A stretch of DNA of 5,368 nt. Source: Acidobacteriota bacterium. Lineage in GTDB: Bacteria > Acidobacteriota > Terriglobia > Terriglobales > Acidobacteriaceae. Positions 4,589-5,368 of the stretch are shown here, piece after piece. The stretch's first letter is position 1, and each line of letters starts with the position of its first letter. The position numbers were made by a program, and so were the translations under genes. The notes beneath the pieces were generated by a model that saw only the letters and a program-made list of their open reading frames with translations, searched no databases and was not told the DNA's origin. Location: positions 1 to 5,368 of the forward strand of contig JAJYBT010000263.1 of the NCBI GenBank assembly GCA_021778875.1. The letters are read 5' to 3'.

Positions 4589-5368
4589 ATGGCGGCAATA
4601 GAGAGAAGGCAGGCGTGGGTTACGGAGCGGTTCCGGGCCACGCGCGGCAGGACGCTGGAACTGTGTAAACCGCTGACGCCGGAGGACATGATGGTGCAGT
4701 CGTCGGCGGAGGCCTCGCCGGCAAAGTGGCACCTGGCCCATACCACGTGGTTCTTTGAGTCGTTTGTGCTGCGGGAGTTTCTGCCGGGTTATCGCGTGTT
4801 TCATCCGGAGTTTGAGTGGTTGTTCAACAGCTACTACCGGAGCTTTGCGGCATTTCCTGAGAAGCGGCTGCGGGCGTCGTTTTCGCGGCCGGGGCTGGAC
4901 GAGGTGCTGCGCTATCGGGAGCATGTGGACGCCGCGATGGAGCAGTTGTTGGCGCGATTGCTGGAGCGCGACCCGGCCCCGGAGGCGCTGGCGCGGCTGG
5001 AGCTGGGCGTGAACCACGAGGAGCAGCACCAGGAGCTGCTGCTGACCGACATCCTGCATGCGTTTTTCAGCAATCCGCTGCGGCCGGCGTATGCGGCGGA
5101 ACCTCTGGTAGCGGCGTCGGCGCAGGCGGCCCAGCCCATGCGTTTTGTGGAGTTTGCAGGTGGGCTGTGTGAGGCGGGATTCGCCGGGGAGGGATTCTGC
5201 TACGACAATGAACTGCCTCGGCACAAGGTGTGGCTGGAGCCGTTTGCGCTGGCTGACCGGCTGGTGACGAACGGCGAGTACGCGGAGTTCATGGCCGACG
5301 GCGGCTACCGGCGCGCCGAGCTGTGGCTGAGCGCCGGGTGGGACACGGTGCAGCGCGAGGGTTGGCGC
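4589..5368 (+). CDS. egtB: Ergothioneine biosynthesis protein EgtB (iron-dependent sulfoxide synthase), 3' end outside window
   Basis: The frame is open for 260 residues to the right edge. EgtB joins trimethylhistidine (hercynine) to a thiol donor using Fe(II) and O2 in ergothioneine synthesis, in the cytoplasm. The N-terminal DinB-like helical domain shows SPAKWHLAHTTWFFE (residues 43-57) and NHEEQHQE (142-149). His51, His143 and His147 form the expected iron triad, spaced as in characterised EgtB proteins. From about residue 184 the FGE-sulfatase-like domain begins (FVEFAGG, then a conserved NELPRHKVWLEPFALADRLVTNGEY at about 207-231). The C-terminal part that binds hercynine and the thiol donor is beyond the window, so cysteine versus gamma-glutamylcysteine use cannot be judged. 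An OvoA-type fusion is also not excluded. ATG at 4589 is preferred over GTG at 4583. The partner methyltransferase gene egtD is not seen here and might follow downstream. A weak -10-like TACACT lies at 4554-4559. Confidence 0.92.
   Translation, partial: MAAIERRQAWVTERFRATRGRTLELCKPLTPEDMMVQSSAEASPAKWHLAHTTWFFESFVLREFLPGYRVFHPEFEWLFNSYYRSFAAFPEKRLRASFSRPGLDEVLRYREHVDAAMEQLLARLLERDPAPEALARLELGVNHEEQHQELLLTDILHAFFSNPLRPAYAAEPLVAASAQAAQPMRFVEFAGGLCEAGFAGEGFCYDNELPRHKVWLEPFALADRLVTNGEYAEFMADGGYRRAELWLSAGWDTVQREGWR

Noticed and set aside
4567..4668. Small open frame from ATG 4567 overlapping the egtB start
   Set aside because: Its 33 residues show no motif and the ribosome site fits egtB better; a regulatory upstream frame is possible but unsupported.
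4559..5224. A 221-codon minus-strand open frame rich in Arg and Gln
   Set aside because: Antisense to egtB, which carries the full iron-binding motifs; composition is typical of a shadow frame.

Overview
The window is GC-rich bacterial DNA with six protein genes (two cut by the window edges) and no gene-free stretch longer than about 190 bases. The gene set suggests a soil Acidobacteriota of the Terriglobia type: a divergent ThyX-like protein, a DUF2071 protein, exported DUF5666 and TPR proteins, and a stand-alone EgtB. This placement is inferred from gene content; no marker gene is present.

Layout. A ThyX-like protein (minus strand, 893 to the left edge) is divergent from a DUF2071/YqjF-like gene (997-1806). 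A FabG-type short-chain dehydrogenase (1944-2693) follows on the plus strand, with its own candidate -10 box and short leader. It converges on two minus-strand genes: a TPR protein (4401-3580) and then a DUF5666 protein (3482-2751). Both carry signal peptides and are separated by 97 bases that hold two stem-loops. A hairpin with a T-tract in the 57-base convergent gap fits an intrinsic terminator for the minus-strand pair. The TPR gene is divergent from an ergothioneine-type sulfoxide synthase gene, egtB, which starts near 4589 and runs off the right edge.

The genes do not form one pathway. They look like separate small units: flavin/nucleotide-related (ThyX-like), unknown (DUF2071), fatty acid reduction (FabG), an exported pair (TPR and DUF5666) and low-molecular-weight thiol synthesis (EgtB). 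The most notable points are three. The ThyX-like protein has lost the RHR part of the ThyX signature while keeping the rest. Each of the two divergent intergenic regions holds a perfect palindrome of operator size (17 bp at 953-969, 22 bp at 4438-4459). A perfect 14-bp tandem duplication lies across the DUF2071 stop codon. I see no CRISPR array, RNA gene, insertion sequence or clearly new multi-gene system.
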